Assembly (NCBI GenBank): GCA_045568635.1
Contig: JBJLAO010000002.1
Location: forward strand, 248,001 to 312,000
Source: MedAcidi-G1 sp000817085
GTDB taxonomy: Bacteria > Actinomycetota > Acidimicrobiia > Acidimicrobiales > MedAcidi-G1
DNA: 64,000 bases
Direction: 5' to 3'
The notes below the pieces were generated by a model. It was not told the origin of the DNA. It did not search any database and saw only the letters and a list, made by a program, of their open reading frames with translations. Position numbers and translations under genes: made by a program. Shown one piece after another: positions 63,791-64,000 of the stretch; positions within the stretch are counted from its first letter, which is position 1; each line of letters begins with the position of its first letter.

Positions 63791-64000
63791 ATGAAACCGT
63801 TTTCCAAACTAGCTTCTCGATACTTATTAACGACTCTTTCTATTATCTTTTCTATTTCACTGCTTGGCAACGTTTCCGCTTCCGGTTCAACTGCTTCTTT
63901 AGGGGCGGTTGTTGAAAATAATTTAATTTTTCCAATTGTTCAAAATACTGAGTTAGGCAGAATAGTAACTACACCTTGCAACACAGAGATTATTCATAAC
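63791..64000 (+). CDS. Secreted protein, N-terminal part only
   Basis: Runs off the window after 70 codons. An N-terminal signal peptide is clear: basic start (MKPFSKLASRY), hydrophobic core LLTTLSIIFSISLLG, and a cleavage site near VSASGS. The rest (ending VTTPCNTEIIHN) is too short to classify; it loosely recalls the region before the catalytic domain of secreted N-acetylmuramoyl-alanine amidases, at low certainty. A TATAAT hexamer lies at 63767, 24 bp before the ATG. Confidence 0.6.
   Translation, partial: MKPFSKLASRYLLTTLSIIFSISLLGNVSASGSTASLGAVVENNLIFPIVQNTELGRIVTTPCNTEIIHN

Overview
The window looks like a chromosomal segment from a planktonic, low-GC (roughly 40 % by eye) actinobacterium, most likely a marine Acidimicrobiia-type lineage. 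The reasons are a gene order typical of Actinobacteria on the minus strand (tig-clpP-clpX-folC-ndk-mreBCD-mrdA-rodA-rne-rplU-rpmA-obgE-proB, then nadD-LytR_C-rsfS, then leuS), a PAC2 protein, two LLM-type (possibly F420-dependent) oxidoreductases, a PIG-V-type mannosyltransferase, and a xanthorhodopsin-like proton-pump rhodopsin. The taxonomy is inferred from gene content only. I see no insertion sequence, phage, integrase or CRISPR array.

Layout. (1) 1-14.5 kb: envelope and surface-glycan genes: a secreted hydrolase, a PIG-V enzyme, three GT39-like membrane glycosyltransferases (two are paralogues flanking a polysaccharide deacetylase), a UDP-galactopyranose-mutase-like flavoprotein, a GNAT protein, a GT2 plus DUF2304 pair, two secreted SGNH hydrolases, and a small membrane protein closed by a strong terminator. 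(2) 14.5-33.6 kb: an accessory catabolic region with thioesterase, SDRs, crotonases, thiolase plus DUF35 partner, LLM oxidoreductases, VOC and SnoaL-like proteins, a ThuA-like protein and threonine aldolase, interrupted by leuS and tRNA-Ala(GGC). (3) 33.6-42.6 kb: rsfS, LytR_C protein, nadD, a sigma-70 factor with two palindromes upstream, class II DAHP synthase, a MoxR/CoxE pair and murJ. (4) 42.6-58.7 kb: the conserved growth block, from proB (lowest coordinate) to tig (highest), all on the minus strand, so transcription runs from tig toward proB. It covers proteolysis, folate, cell shape, RNA processing and ribosome assembly. (5) 58.7-64 kb: tRNA-Gly(TCC), rhodopsin, a CpdA-like phosphodiesterase, malate synthase, isocitrate lyase, and the start of a secreted protein.

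The most interesting points are these. The rhodopsin has a proton-pump DTE triad and a green-type Leu, but a Trp where antenna-binding rhodopsins have Gly. It sits directly beside the complete glyoxylate shunt. The motif TGAC-N4-GTCA occurs twice upstream of the rhodopsin and once upstream of the sigma factor. The 302-bp gap between rodA and rne holds what looks like the frameshifted tail of the radical-SAM-associated protein that normally precedes rne. The conserved block also lacks the usual second clpP, valS and proA. No wholly new system is demonstrated; the strongest candidates for new biology are the rhodopsin/glyoxylate neighbourhood with its dyads and the surface-glycan cluster.
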